DNA of 20,515 nucleotides from contig JAYMTA010001342.1 of NCBI GenBank assembly GCA_036897625.1, forward strand, positions 1 to 20,515. Direction: 5' to 3'. The translations under genes and the position numbers were made by a program. The stretch comes from Pelargonium cotyledonis. Taxonomy: Eukaryota > Streptophyta > Magnoliopsida > Geraniales > Geraniaceae. Shown one piece after another: positions 8,301 to 17,989 of this stretch (its first letter is position 1; each line of letters opens with the position of its first letter). The notes under the pieces are model-generated. The model was not told the DNA's origin, ran no database searches, and saw nothing but the letters and a program-made list of their open reading frames with translations.

Positions 8301-9384
8301 GATTTTGGGTTTAAACAAAAATCGATCATAGTTTATCCTTGATTTCCTCGCCCTCTTCACGTGTGTGCGTGCGCTTTTGCATTGTTTGGAGATCATTTTA
8401 TAAAAGGCCTGGAGAAATTGGATTGCTTCAAAATTTAGAGTTCGGTTCTCATAGAACATTAATTGAGTTTTCTTTCATAACTTCAGGGTAGGTGATGGTC
8501 CCATTGCAGGATCGTCAGCATATGCTGATGATGAAGTTGGTGCTTGTGGTGCAACTGGGGATGGTGATGTCATGATGCGCTTTCTTCCATGGTAATTGAA
8601 TTAAACCTCAATTTTTAACTCTATGTATTCAAACCATGTTTTATCTTGAATGTCTTAGAGCATAGATCTGTAGTTCCTTTGAAAAATTAGCCAGTGTTGC
8701 CTACTATTTGCGGAAGTGGATTGATATGGTTAAAAGGGTCCAAAATTTGTTTAAACTATTCTGAATACTAGCAGATGCTACTGTCTAGCTCTACACTACA
8801 GACTAGGTTGAGTAGCCTCAGTATTTGTGTCAATTTGGTTTATTTTGTTTCTCTTGCTAAAACAGAATTAACTGGCTTTTGGACCTCGATGCATATTAAC
8901 TCTCAGAACTCAAGACCTGATAAATTTTGTTTTTTGTGGTTAAACTCAGGACCTCAATGCAAACTTGTAAGGTATTGTGGTTATGAATGTATCATGTAGC
9001 CCAAATTGGTTAGTGAAGTGTGCAATCTATCTGGTTTGGTTTTGCTGTATAAACTGGAATGATTCGTAGTCAGCTATCTAAAACCTTCTGTCATCATAAT
9101 CTTAACATCATCTCCCCATGAATGTGTTGTATGAACATTAAGTTGTGCTTGTATCTGATTTCAGCTATCAAGTTGTAGAGAGTATGAGATTAGGAATGGA
9201 ACCAAAGCTCGCTGCCAAGGATGCAATATCGCGAATAACGAGAAAATTCCCAAATTTTGTTGGAGCTGTATTTGCTATCAATAAGAATGGTGTGCATGCT
9301 GGGGCTTGCCATGGATGGACATTTCAGTATTCAGTGAGAAGCCCTGAAACGGAGGATGTCAAGATTTTCACTGTGCTGCCCTAG
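5326..9384 (+). CDS. Glycosylasparaginase / isoaspartyl peptidase-L-asparaginase 3-like (7 exons, 359 aa)
   Basis: Exons: 5326-5391, 5692-5863, 7442-7506, 7625-8017, 8121-8179, 8487-8591 and 9165-9384; every intron is GT-AG and the frame is continuous over 1080 nt. The product is an Ntn hydrolase (peptidase family T2) that cleaves beta-aspartyl amide bonds, either the GlcNAc-Asn link of glycoproteins or isoaspartyl peptides and asparagine. Residues 1-25 form a signal peptide (hydrophobic [11 protein letters not shown] core), implying ER, vacuole or secretion. The N-terminal STWPF (39-43), the [12 protein letters not shown] cysteine cluster and CGPY resemble human aspartylglucosaminidase. HDT at 222-224 gives the autocleavage site with Thr224 as the predicted nucleophile. 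GRVGD supplies Arg252 and Asp255, and ATGDGD (274-279) closes the active site. An NLS glycosylation sequon is present. The overall match to Arabidopsis At5g61540-type proteins and the human enzyme places it in the glycosylasparaginase clade rather than that of the potassium-dependent plant asparaginases. Intron 2 (1578 bp) is swollen by insertions. Confidence 0.95.
6240..6551 (+). mobile_element. Poly(A)-tailed insertion in intron 2 of gene 1 (LINE/SINE-like)
   Basis: A segment with base composition unlike the rest of the intron ends in 'tttctgtatt' plus 16 A (6536-6551), the form left by target-primed reverse transcription of a LINE or SINE. It contains 'caaaagcactaggctagggt', which loosely recalls a tRNA-type internal promoter, but no clear A and B boxes. 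I found no target-site duplication, and the left edge is a guess. Confidence 0.35.
6583..7363. mobile_element. PIF/Harbinger (Tourist-like) non-autonomous element in intron 2 of gene 1
   Basis: The left end GCTAGTGTTTGGA and the reverse complement of the right end, GGTGGTGTTTGGA, agree at 11 of 13 bases. Both are flanked directly by TTA (6580-6582 and 7364-7366), the 3-bp target duplication of PIF/Harbinger. Subterminal sequence is also inverted: ATGAG/GGAATG-rich at the left, CATTCCCATTCCC at the right. The element is 781 bp, with a poly(A) and CA tract near 7005-7035 and no transposase. Confidence 0.72.
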
Positions 9385-9986
9385 AATTGCTATCAATAAG
9401 GACTGTTAGTGACTGATTAATTGGGGAATACAATTCTGTAAGCATAAATATCACTAAATAAAAGTTTATGTTTATGTTTTTTTTTTTTTTTTTTGTTTTT
9501 TTTGCCTGGAGTTGATAATTTCACTTTAGTTATTGTTTTAAAGCGTTGCAATGTGAGATGATTTGCACTATTTCCAGCTCTAGTAGAGCAGCTTCGATTT
9601 GGTGAATCAGGCATATATCGTGAATGCAATAGCTAGTACTGGTATAAATAAAAGTTATGAGTATGGGAACCAACCTGTGTTGTGTCTGTAAATTGGTTCT
9701 CCTCACACTTAAATGCTTGATGCTTGTTTTCAACATAAGTTTGATTTGAGGGCAAAGCTATTAAACACACTGCAATTGCTGTGCCAGGCCAAGAAGAAGA
9801 TTCCAATGGTAAAGTCCAAGTCCTTGAGTGGGTTGGGTTGTATTGTGGGGGGCAAGGAATTAAAGACTTGGTCATTGGATGATTTTTCTTTCGAGTGGAA
9901 ACAATGACATCCCTAAGTCTACTCTTTTGTTTGGAGTGGGAGGACTGTCCCAAGTCTCCTCTTGAAAATTTCCAATGTACTAATTA
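9385..9986. other. 3' region of gene 1 and spacer to gene 2
   Basis: AATAAA at 9457-9462, about 75 bases after the stop codon, is a likely polyadenylation signal for gene 1. A long T-rich run follows at 9477-9503. Frames here on both strands look like chance and none resembles a known protein. The remainder should be the promoter of gene 2. Confidence 0.55.
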
Positions 9987-9994
9987 TTATATAA
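9987..9994 (+). promoter_or_regulatory. Candidate TATA box of the Derlin gene
   Basis: TTATATAA lies 83 bases before the ATG. With the usual 30-base distance this predicts a short leader of about 50 nt, pyrimidine-rich and free of upstream ATGs near the start. Confidence 0.45.
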
Positions 9995-10076
9995 TCCATT
10001 TTACATTGGTATTTCCATTATCTGTCCTCTTTCAGCTCCATCTCCTCCACCTCACTGATACCACTTCCTGCGCGCA

Positions 10077-10094
10077 ATGTCTACACCGGCAGAG

Positions 10095-10132
<38 letters not shown>

Positions 10133-12037
10133 TGTTATGTATAGATTTCTATGAACTGAATGATTTTGTTTTTGGGACTGAAATTATTTTCTTTGATTTC
10201 TGTTGAGTTTAGGCTTCATTAATTCATATACTTGGATAACTGGTAGCTTGTGAATATACATAGCAATGATTATTTGGTTTAGGAGGTGATAAGGTAGATT
10301 TTAGGAGGAAATCATAGCAACCAACTAGTGTTCCTTAGTTCAATTGTGGTTTAGTTTGTTTATTGATTTCTCAACCGCTTCGATTATTTGTGATCATGAA
10401 TCCAGCTTGATCGTGTTTGGGGTAAACAGACTCAAATTATGAACAGCTCTTAAAGCCTGCCTTAACATGTTATGATTTGTTAAATGCATCTTGGGAAACA
10501 TACGAACAAGTTACCTATGGTATCTATATATTGTTGTTTTGGGTTACTACTTACTGTTAATTACAAGAGAATAGATTATGTTAACTGAAAGTCCCAACTA
10601 ATTTCTTTTGCAGATACTACAAGTCTCTGCCACCAGTGAGCAAGGTTTTTGGAGTTGCCTGTTTGATGACCACGAGCGCCTACTATCTGCAACTCTACTA
10701 TCCTGAGAGCATAGCACTATCTTACGGTCTTGTAATAAAGAAGTTTCAGGCAAGTCTATATATTCGATTAAAATGTGGGAACTGATAAAAATTCCACTGT
10801 TCATGTATAATATGTATAGTTTGCTGATTCTGCAGATTTGGAGACTACTCGCAAACTTCCTCTTTCTTGGGCCATTTTCATTCCCTTTTGCGTTTCGTCT
10901 CCTGATAATGTAAGGCTGATGACTGTCATTGAATTTGGATATGATGCAAACACCTGATATTAAATCTCTGGTACATATAGCAAAGTGTAAGGTCACATAA
11001 CATCTGATTTTTGATTCACATATTTGGATTTCAAAGAGCGAGATATGGTGTTCAACTTGAAAGAGGAACCTTTGACAAGAGGACAGCAGATTATGTATGG
11101 ATGTTGATCTTTGGAGCTTTGTCACTTCTGGTATGTTGGGATATACTACACTGAACATGTTGCGAGTATATATGCTTGTTAATTTGACAAAAGTTGATCA
11201 TCTTAATCTCAGGTGATGGCTGCTTTCCCACCATTGTGGTCTCCTTTCATGGGGGCTTCCCTGGTTTTCATGATCGTCTACGTCTGGGGTCGCGAGTTTC
11301 CTAATGCACAAATCAGTGTATACGGGCTTGTAACACTGAAGGTACGCAATCTTCAATATTTGTCTTTGTAATGATACTATTCACACATCTTAGTAGCATA
11401 TTGCATATTCATTTGGTGCACAATGATTTCAATTACAACAGCTATAAGAAACAAACCAACTAATAATGCTTAAAGCTAAGCATCCATTTACAAATGAAGC
11501 TGTTTTTTTTTTCCTCTTGCAGGGTTTCTATCTTCCATGGGTAATGCTAGCGGTAGATTTGCTTCTTGGAAATCCATTGAAGCCTGATATTCTCGGGATG
11601 GTAGCCGGACATCTGTATTACTTCCTAACCGTTCTTCATCCTCTTGCTGGTGGAAAATACGTTTTCAAAACTCCACTCTGGGTGTATCCTTTTCTCTACC
11701 TACTTGTTTACTCAATTCATTGCCAATGTGCTTGCACTGCCATATATAGATACATTGCTTAGTATTTGTTCTAAATGATAGTCCTTAATGTAGTACATGT
11801 AGACACAAAGTTGTTGCATTCTGGGGTCAAGGAACCCAAGTGAATTCCCCAGTGGAGCGCGACCCTTCAGCTGGAGTGGCCTTTCGTGGAAGGAGCTTCC
11901 GTCTTAGTGGGAACCGAACGAGCACAAACACGAACACAAACGCAGACACAAACACTCCTCAACAGCAGCAACAGCAACCCAGTTCAGCTGAGGGAGCTGT
12001 TTTTCGTGGAAGGAGCTACCGTCTCAATGCCCAGTAA
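10077..12037 (+). CDS. DER1: Derlin-1-like ER-associated degradation protein (7 exons, 281 aa)
   Basis: Exons: 10077-10093, 10614-10749, 10836-10909, 11037-11130, 11213-11341, 11523-11683 and 11803-12037 (846 nt, frame continuous). The first exon encodes only MSTPAE (17 nt). Derlins are rhomboid-fold pseudoproteases of the ER membrane that help move misfolded proteins to the cytosol for degradation. The start MSTPAEYYKSLPPVSK, IWR at 52-54, ARYGVQLERG, RREFPNA-like WGREFPNAQIS and GHLYYFLTVLHP are Derlin hallmarks. Several hydrophobic spans cover about 15-200, and the cytosolic tail starts near 204. The tail carries the FRGRS(F/Y)RL motif twice, at 231-238 and 271-278, joined by an Asn/Thr stretch and six Gln. 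In Derlins this SHP-type motif recruits CDC48/p97. Exon 2 ends at a GC donor. AATAAA at 12233-12238 is a likely polyadenylation signal. The fold is certain; which plant Derlin-1 paralogue this is cannot be told. Confidence 0.96.
10099..10125 (+). repeat. (CT)13 microsatellite at the start of Derlin intron 1
   Basis: A pure CT run begins five bases after the exon 1 donor (GTAAT). It may be polymorphic. A pyrimidine tract here could act as a downstream promoter element or bind GAGA/BPC factors on the other strand, which is inference only. Confidence 0.9.
10750..10835 (+). other. GC-AG intron of the Derlin gene
   Basis: The exon ends ...TTTCAG and the intron starts GCAAGT, ending TTCTGCAG. No GT nearby keeps the frame into the next exon (ATTTGGAGA, IWR, strictly conserved). 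CAG|GCAAGT is the strong consensus seen for GC donors, so this is a real minor-type boundary rather than a sequence error, although an error cannot be excluded. Confidence 0.82.
11882..12024 (+). repeat. Duplicated SHP-motif codons in the last Derlin exon
   Basis: TTTCGTGGAAGGAGCTNCCG recurs at 11882 and 12002, 120 nt apart and in frame, with one difference over 23 bases. The near identity at third codon positions points to duplication rather than convergence. The spacer encodes SGNR, an Asn-Thr repeat and a Gln run. Confidence 0.88.
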
Positions 12038-12238
12038 CTTAAATGCTTATCCTAGTTCAGTGCGTGCGTTATTCGTGTTATCCGTATATTCAAGAAGGAT
12101 GAGTTGTTAACATTAGTATATACATAGAAACAAACAATGAGAACAATCGTTGTATATTTTGTTAGTTATTCATTGAGTTGGGTTAGTTGGCAATCCAACA
12201 TCAATGAAGTTCGAGGACTGAGTTAACTATTGAATAAA

Positions 12239-12700
12239 ATGTAATTGCGCATTTGACTTGGATTTGTGCTGATATGCATTGAAAAACTTGAGGCATTAGA
12301 AGTCAATTTGTTTCACTTTTGTCATTACAGACTGAATTTGGTAGAGATTCATGAAATATGCAAGGGAAATTTATCGTTTTTGAGATCCTCTCGTGACGTT
12401 TATAGAACAACTAACGAAATTGTTTTTAAGTTAGGTTGTCTAGTGTAATTCATTAACCATCACTTACATATCTAAATCTAAATGATATCATACATCAATG
12501 AGTCGACTTGTTATCCATCTAACAATGTACTAATCTTGTATGTTTCGTTATTAACTTATACCATGATGATATATGACTACGTTCGGTATAAGAATAGCTA
12601 TTTATTTTAAGGTCATTTAAACACTCTGTGCAAGTGCGCACCCTCATCTATTGCCTCGTGAAATATATGCAAATCTTCTCAAACATAGTCATATTAACGG
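12239..12700. other. Spacer after the Derlin gene
   Basis: AT-rich, with no supported gene or repeat. Confidence 0.5.
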
Positions 12701-12986
12701 CAATGATTATTAAAAATTCATATTAGGAACTTCATGACTAATTTAGCTTAAAAAAAAAATCAGGAACTAACTAAATATTTCAATTATGAAAATGGAGTTT
12801 GCAGTTGCTCAAAAAGAAAATTCAAACAATATTGGATACGACGCAATGATTATTAAAAATTCATATTAGGAACTTCATGACTAATTTATCTTTATAAATA
12901 AATCAGGAACCAATTAAATATTTCAATTATGAAAATGGAGTTTGGACGTTACTCAAAAAGAAAATTCGAACAATATTGGGTACGAC
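12701..12986 (+). repeat. Tandem duplication, period 143 bp, two copies
   Basis: CAATGATTATTAAAAATTCA opens both copies (12701 and 12844). The copies also share 'aggaacttcatgactaattt', 'atttcaattatgaaaatgga' and the ending 'aacaatattgg(a/g)tacgac'. Differences are few and mostly lie in an A-rich middle. Non-coding. Confidence 0.88.
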
Positions 12987-12989
12987 CGG

Positions 12990-13325
12990 ACTAGGCGTTT
13001 TAGAAGTAACCAGCCACAATTAGAAGAAGGAATGGGCCACACTCGAGTTCTTTAAACTCAAATAACTCACTTCATACTGTCAGCAGAGATACTTGAGCCC
13101 GGGACCTCAAAAGAACTTCAAAGCGGGACATTTTAGAAGTAAACAGCCACAATTAGAAGAACGGATGGGCAACCTATGGGTTTTATAAACTCAAATAACT
13201 TATTTCATATTGTCAGTAGGAACACTTGAGCCCGAGAGCTCAAAAGAATTTCAAAGCGCTTAAACCGTTAGGCCTATCCTGCTTTGTGGGCTAGGTATGT
13301 AAGAACTAATCAACCACAATTAGAA
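12990..13325 (+). repeat. Second tandem duplication, period about 133 bp, two copies plus a partial third
   Basis: The phrase TTTTAGAAGTAAMCAGCCAC followed by aattagaaga occurs at 12997 and 13131. Each copy goes on with 'aactcaaataact', 'tgtcag' and 'acttgagcccg'. A more diverged piece (atcaaccacaattagaaggg) lies near 13309. This unit is unrelated to the 143-bp unit it abuts. Confidence 0.82.
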
Positions 13326-13902
13326 GGGATGGGCCAGACGAGCCCATTTCCACATGTTATATGAGCTCATGGCCTGGCCCAACTTTAGGGTATACAAAAG
13401 GAATGGACCATCACGGATCGTAATTGTACTTTTTAAGGCCACACCTGTATTTTTACCTATTTAGCCTCGCTCTTCTATCTTATTTACCACCCAGATTCGA
13501 AATCCTCAAAATGAAACCTCCATAAAAAACCAAGAAATTTTCAAATTGGGATAGATACGTTACCTTTTTTCTGATTCCCTTCTGAATTCTCTTGCTTCAC
13601 TCCGAAGCTTCTCTCTTCTTCTTCCTCACGGAGAGAGAGAAGGTACAGTTTCAAGGGTTTCCGATTCCGCGCCAAGAAACGCATTTCATTTTCCACATTT
13701 CATCAAGAAAAAAAAGTGATTTCTTTGACTTCCCACATTTCGTCAGAGGACTTTGCAGATTTCCTCCCATTAATTCCCTTTGACTTCTCCGATTCCCGGA
13801 TATTCCATTTTCTATCCTGTTGATTTTTGTCTTCAAAAGGACCCAAACCCAGAAAATCTTTCCCCTAAATTCTCTCCACCTGCTTTGAATCGTGATTTCC
13901 CG
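13326..13902 (+). promoter_or_regulatory. Promoter and leader region of the acid phosphatase gene
   Basis: The last ~340 bases before the ATG are rich in CT (cttctctcttcttcttcctc) and carry a GAGAGAGAGA run at about 13631, typical of plant leaders and core promoters without a strong TATA. I could not place a transcription start. The in-frame open stretch upstream of 13903 has no ATG, so 13903 is the first usable start in this frame. Confidence 0.45.
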
Positions 13903-16900
13903 ATGGCTCCCTTGAGACTTTTCCTTCTCTTTTCCCTGTTCTTTGTCGTCTTCTCTCACGAAGATTTCAACCCATTGATCGTCGAATACCCTGAATATTT
14001 CGAGTCCTACGCCAAGGAATCGAACGAGGAAGCCCAATTGCAGTGTACAAGTTGGAGATTTGCTGGGGAGGCCAACAATTTGAATCAGTGGAAGACGGTT
14101 TCGGAGGAGTGTTTGGATTATGTGAAAGAGTACATGATCGGTCGCGGCTACAGTGTTGATCTGGAGAGGGTATCGACTGAAGCTAGTGCTTATGCGAGGA
14201 GCGTGGTGCTGGGTCGTGATGGGAAGGATGTATGGGTGTTTGATGTGGACGAAACGTTGCTCTCCAATCTGCCCTATTACGCCGAGCATTTATACGGGTA
14301 TGATCTTTTTTAGATTTTTGTGAAAAAGGTCTGTTTGGTTGCCCGGAAAAGGTTGGATAATGAAATTGAAGATCTTTAGATTTAACATAATGATATTCTT
14401 TCTTTGGGTGTTTTCTCATGTGTGAAGTTGAAGCTTGTGGTAGCTGAGAATTATGGGAACAGGAATGTGATTTGAAGGTTGCTAGAATTTTCATTTTCAG
14501 GGCCTAGGTAGCAAACCTGTTGGGCATTGTTTGGAAATAACTTGGTTGATGTTTTAGGGACTGGGAAAGCAACCTCTAATTGTGCTTTAAAATTATAATG
14601 CTTAGTTTTGTTGAAGCTTGAAACATATTTGATTCTTGAGGTAATGTAGGTAGAGAGAACAAATCATAAATTACAAATCATGTATAAACTAGAACCTAAT
14701 TCAACTGAAGGAAACGTAAACATTTGAGTTGATAACTTTTCTTGATATGAATGATTTTTTTTGGAATTTACAGTTCAGAGGTTTTCAACCATCTGGAGTT
14801 TGATAAGTGGGTTGAAAAGGCAGTAGCACCAGCTATCCATCCTAGTTTGAGACTGTATGAAGAGGTTATGGATTTGGGCTTCAAGGTTTTCTTGCTCACT
14901 GGGCGTAGTGAACAACACAGGAGCATAACAGTTGAGAATTTGATCAATGCAGGGTTCAAGAATTGGGATAAGCTTATTTTGAGGTAAGTATGAAAAACCT
15001 GTCATGGTGGCATAGAGTGGAGATGTTTATTATATGCTCTTCTGTGTATGCTTTTCCTAGTATTATTTTCCTCATTTACTGGTCTCAAAAAGTACTTGCA
15101 CATTTCCTCACAGTTACTAAACATATTTTGTTAATCAGATTTAATGTATTTCTTGAAGCAATAGGATGTAGCAAAATGATAAATATAGGAAACCCGTGCC
15201 TTAAGGTTAAACTTTTCTTTATGAATATTAGATTTAATTTATGCTCTAATATATATATATATATATATATCCTATTTACTTATTATGAAGAATGTAGATT
15301 TTTGTAATTATTCTTAGATCAACATTGTGACAGCGGAAGTTTTTTTCTGTGTGTGTGTGCGCGCACCGCGGGCCATGAGTTCTTTAGATTTAGTATGATG
15401 ATTTGGATTAGTGTCAAGGCATTATGCAGTACTGAGTTTATTTGTCTTGAATGAGTTGGTGGTGAGATAATATCTTTTCTATAAACGACTTATATTATTT
15501 GATTCTCACAATATGTGCTGCTCATATGTACCTAGAATTAACAAACTTTGGTTTGATATTTATCTTGCAAAGGATCCATAGCTTTCCTGACACTTATTGT
15601 ATACTGCTAGACCATGAAGAATTGAAGATTGTAAATAGTGAAAATATCCAAGTTTTGGGCCATACTACTATGAACTTGCAAGTATATCTTAGAACTTCGT
15701 TTCTGGTGGATTTGGCTTTAGATTTGGTATTATTTAGTTTAGGAACTTTTTTGTTTCAATCTGTCAACCAGGAAGCATTCAGTTTGATGCCAAATGGTTT
15801 TCTTGAGTACAGCAAACTTTTAAATCTTCCTTTTCCTTTATCCTTGATTCTGCTGCAGGGTCTAGTATGATGGACCCTCTTCTAAAATTTAGGAAGTTAT
15901 AACATTTTTTTCCCCACATATTCTTGGCTGCATAAAGAAACCTATTACTTTAGGAACTCTATAAGGTTTCATTGTTCTCAGAGAATGAAATTCGCAATGC
16001 AGGTCATCTTTGGCTTATTAAAACAGCAGTTCATTTGCAACATAGTCTCTTTAGCATGAGTTCATAAGTCAATCAACAAGGTTTGCTACTGTAGTCTGTA
16101 ACTTGAAATTGGTTGTAGGTCCTCTAAGCTTTTCCTCCAAGTATAGAAACTGGTGAGTTCATTCAGATGAAGGACAGTGTGTGATGCCTCAGTTCTTAGC
16201 CTATGAGAGAGTCGTTCTATAAAGATCTCAATGCAAGGCAGGGTCTCTTTCCCTGTTTTTATATTGCATTCTGTAGACCTGAAATTGGTGTTAGCCTTAA
16301 AATCCGTTCCATTTATTGTTCAAGCTTTTGAATTTATTCTGATATATATAGGACAGTATAATGTATCAGTACTCGGCATATGAGAGAATCATTTGAATTG
16401 TGTTCTTTATGTAGGACCAGATATCTTTCCCTTCCTTTGTGTTATATTCTGTCTTGTGTTGGATTTACTACATAACTCTGGTGACCACCTGATCAACATT
16501 ATAATTGGATCTTAAGATGTAACATTGTTTATATATTATTTTAAATGCCTGATAATGACCCAAATCTAGTGCATTCCTTGGGATGTAGTTCTAGGTTGAA
16601 TATGTCATGATCTTCCTAGACTTGGGCTCTTATAGATAGAGATTAGATGGCTGGGTGATACTCTGAAGTAAAGTGTTAGCATTAATATTATGGCGAAACT
16701 TAATAGTCTTTTCTCATTTTTGAAGAGAAAGTCAGTTAGAATTGGGTTTTCCTCCCTATGCCCTCGTGCTCTTGTTGTAACAATATCGAGGGATTTAGCT
16801 TATCTTAGGGATTCTTACTAATTCATGCATAACTAGCTTCCTGAAAAAGAAAGTCGACACTCATTTTGGGACAAAAGTTTAGAGAAAGTGGACACTCATG

Positions 16901-17601
16901 CATACAGAGGATGTATATTTTCTGTCATCAGGTGGTATGGACTATGGTGTCCTGAGCATCTGCTATCACGTCCCTTATTCTTTCTTTGGTACTTACCAAC
17001 CACCGTTAGGAAGATGCAATTGCACTTCATTATTATTATTTTAGTTTTCCTGTCAATGTCTCCAAGATTTCAGTTACATATTAAATATGTTAATCCAACC
17101 GTTACTTTAAAGTTTTACATGTGATCTTGATTGATATTATTTGTCTACTAGGGACCCAGGTCAATGATAGTGATGTGATGATGTCTGGCAAAAATAAAGC
17201 GTGATTAGGAAAAGCAAAAACATTAAGACTATTAGACATCACTAAAACTCTAGTGTTATTGATTCTGATGCTATCTATTTCTGTTATTTTCCACTAATCT
17301 CTCCTTCTTTTGCTATTGTTCCTTAAATCATGATTAAGAATGCTGAAACTTGCATTCTAAGGAAGCCAATTTTTATATGCTACTTACTAGAAAGGTTTGG
17401 TTTTGTGGATACATGAAATACAGGGGGGCAGAAGACTATGGGAAAGTAGCAATAGTATACAAATCGGAGAAGAGGAATGAGATGGTCGAAGAAGGTTTTC
17501 GGATCCATGGAAACTCTGGGGATCAATGGAGCGACCTATTGGGCACTTCTGCGTCCACACGCTCCTTCAAGCTTCCGAATCCTATGTATTTTATTCCCTA
17601 G
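13903..17601 (+). CDS. Secreted HAD class IIIB (VSP-like) acid phosphatase (3 exons, 260 aa)
   Basis: Exons: 13903-14297, 14774-14983 and 17424-17601 (783 nt), all GT-AG and in frame. The protein starts with a signal peptide (MAPLRLFLLFSLFFVVFS), so it enters the secretory path toward the wall or vacuole. It belongs to the plant acid phosphatase / vegetative storage protein family. All four HAD motifs are present: DVDET at 114-118 (Asp114 nucleophile, Asp116 acid/base), LLTGRSE with Thr174, YKSEKR with Lys215 or Lys218, and GNSGDQWSD with Asp235 and Asp239. Intact DVDET argues for an active phosphatase, unlike storage proteins that have lost the nucleophile. The C-terminus FKLPNPMYFIP is typical, and the length is normal for the family (about 255-270). 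The start is the first ATG in frame and directly precedes the signal peptide. Intron 2 is unusually long (2440 bp). The physiological substrate is unknown. Confidence 0.95.
15249..15270. repeat. (AT)11 microsatellite in intron 2 of the phosphatase gene
   Basis: A pure AT run of 22 bases. A GT/GC run (gtgtgtgtgtgcgcgc) follows at about 15348-15363; both could form non-B structures and be length-polymorphic. Confidence 0.85.
16165..16510 (+). repeat. Degenerate tandem duplication in intron 2 of the phosphatase gene
   Basis: GGACAGT...TATGAGAGARTC followed by ATCTTTCCCT-like text occurs around 16172-16300 and again around 16350-16470. The copies also share 'tatattctgt' / 'tattgcattctgt'. Spacing is about 180 bp and divergence is high, so this is an old duplication. 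Confidence 0.5.
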
Positions 17602-17989
17602 GCCTAGCTACTTGGATACTATATGTGAATGAACTTTACACAAAAGTGAAATGTATATATTTGAAAGAAGAGAAAAAAGCATATACAAACACAATTTTTT
17701 TTTTCCTTTTTATACATGATAAAAGAAAAGGAAAAAACTTTATTCCATGTCTTTTATCCATAAAAGTAGTATTCTACAAGTGATAATTTGCAAAGACATT
17801 TCCTTTATTTGGCTGTCATTTACTATACATACACAAACATTTCCAGGTTTGTGGGTGCAACCGAAGATGACACGAAACACAGGAAAAAGAATGTAAGTGA
17901 TGTGAAGTCGAATAATCAGCTCTAAATTTGTGTTTGGCACCCTTTTTTTCTAATTATTTTTATGGCACAAATACATACAAATAAGAAGT
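17602..17989. other. 3' region of the phosphatase gene
   Basis: AT-rich, with no clear AATAAA close to the stop. No gene was seen. The transcript should end here, before the antisense LINE remnant. Confidence 0.45.

Larger units (their letters stand above)
14984..17423 (+). other. Large second intron of the phosphatase gene
   Basis: 2440 bp, starting GTAAGT and ending ATACAG. Apart from the microsatellites and the old duplication I see no transposon with clear ends and no nested gene. The frames at 15499-15870 and 16888-17124 resemble no family I know. Confidence 0.75.

Noticed and set aside
10598-11158. 186-aa minus-strand open frame across Derlin exons 2-4
   Set aside because: It is antisense to three confirmed exons and the introns between them, with no recognisable family.
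11886-12110. 74-aa plus-strand frame with an alternating Gln-Thr run
   Set aside because: It is the shifted frame of the last Derlin exon; the Asn/Thr and Gln codons of the real frame create it.
13651-14289. 212-aa minus-strand open frame opposite the phosphatase first exon
   Set aside because: It is antisense to a well-matched coding exon and shows no domain. It is a shadow of the phosphatase frame and CT-rich leader.
15499-15870. 123-aa open frame within intron 2 of the phosphatase gene
   Set aside because: It has no domain, ordinary AT-rich intron composition, and no splice logic linking it to the flanking exons.
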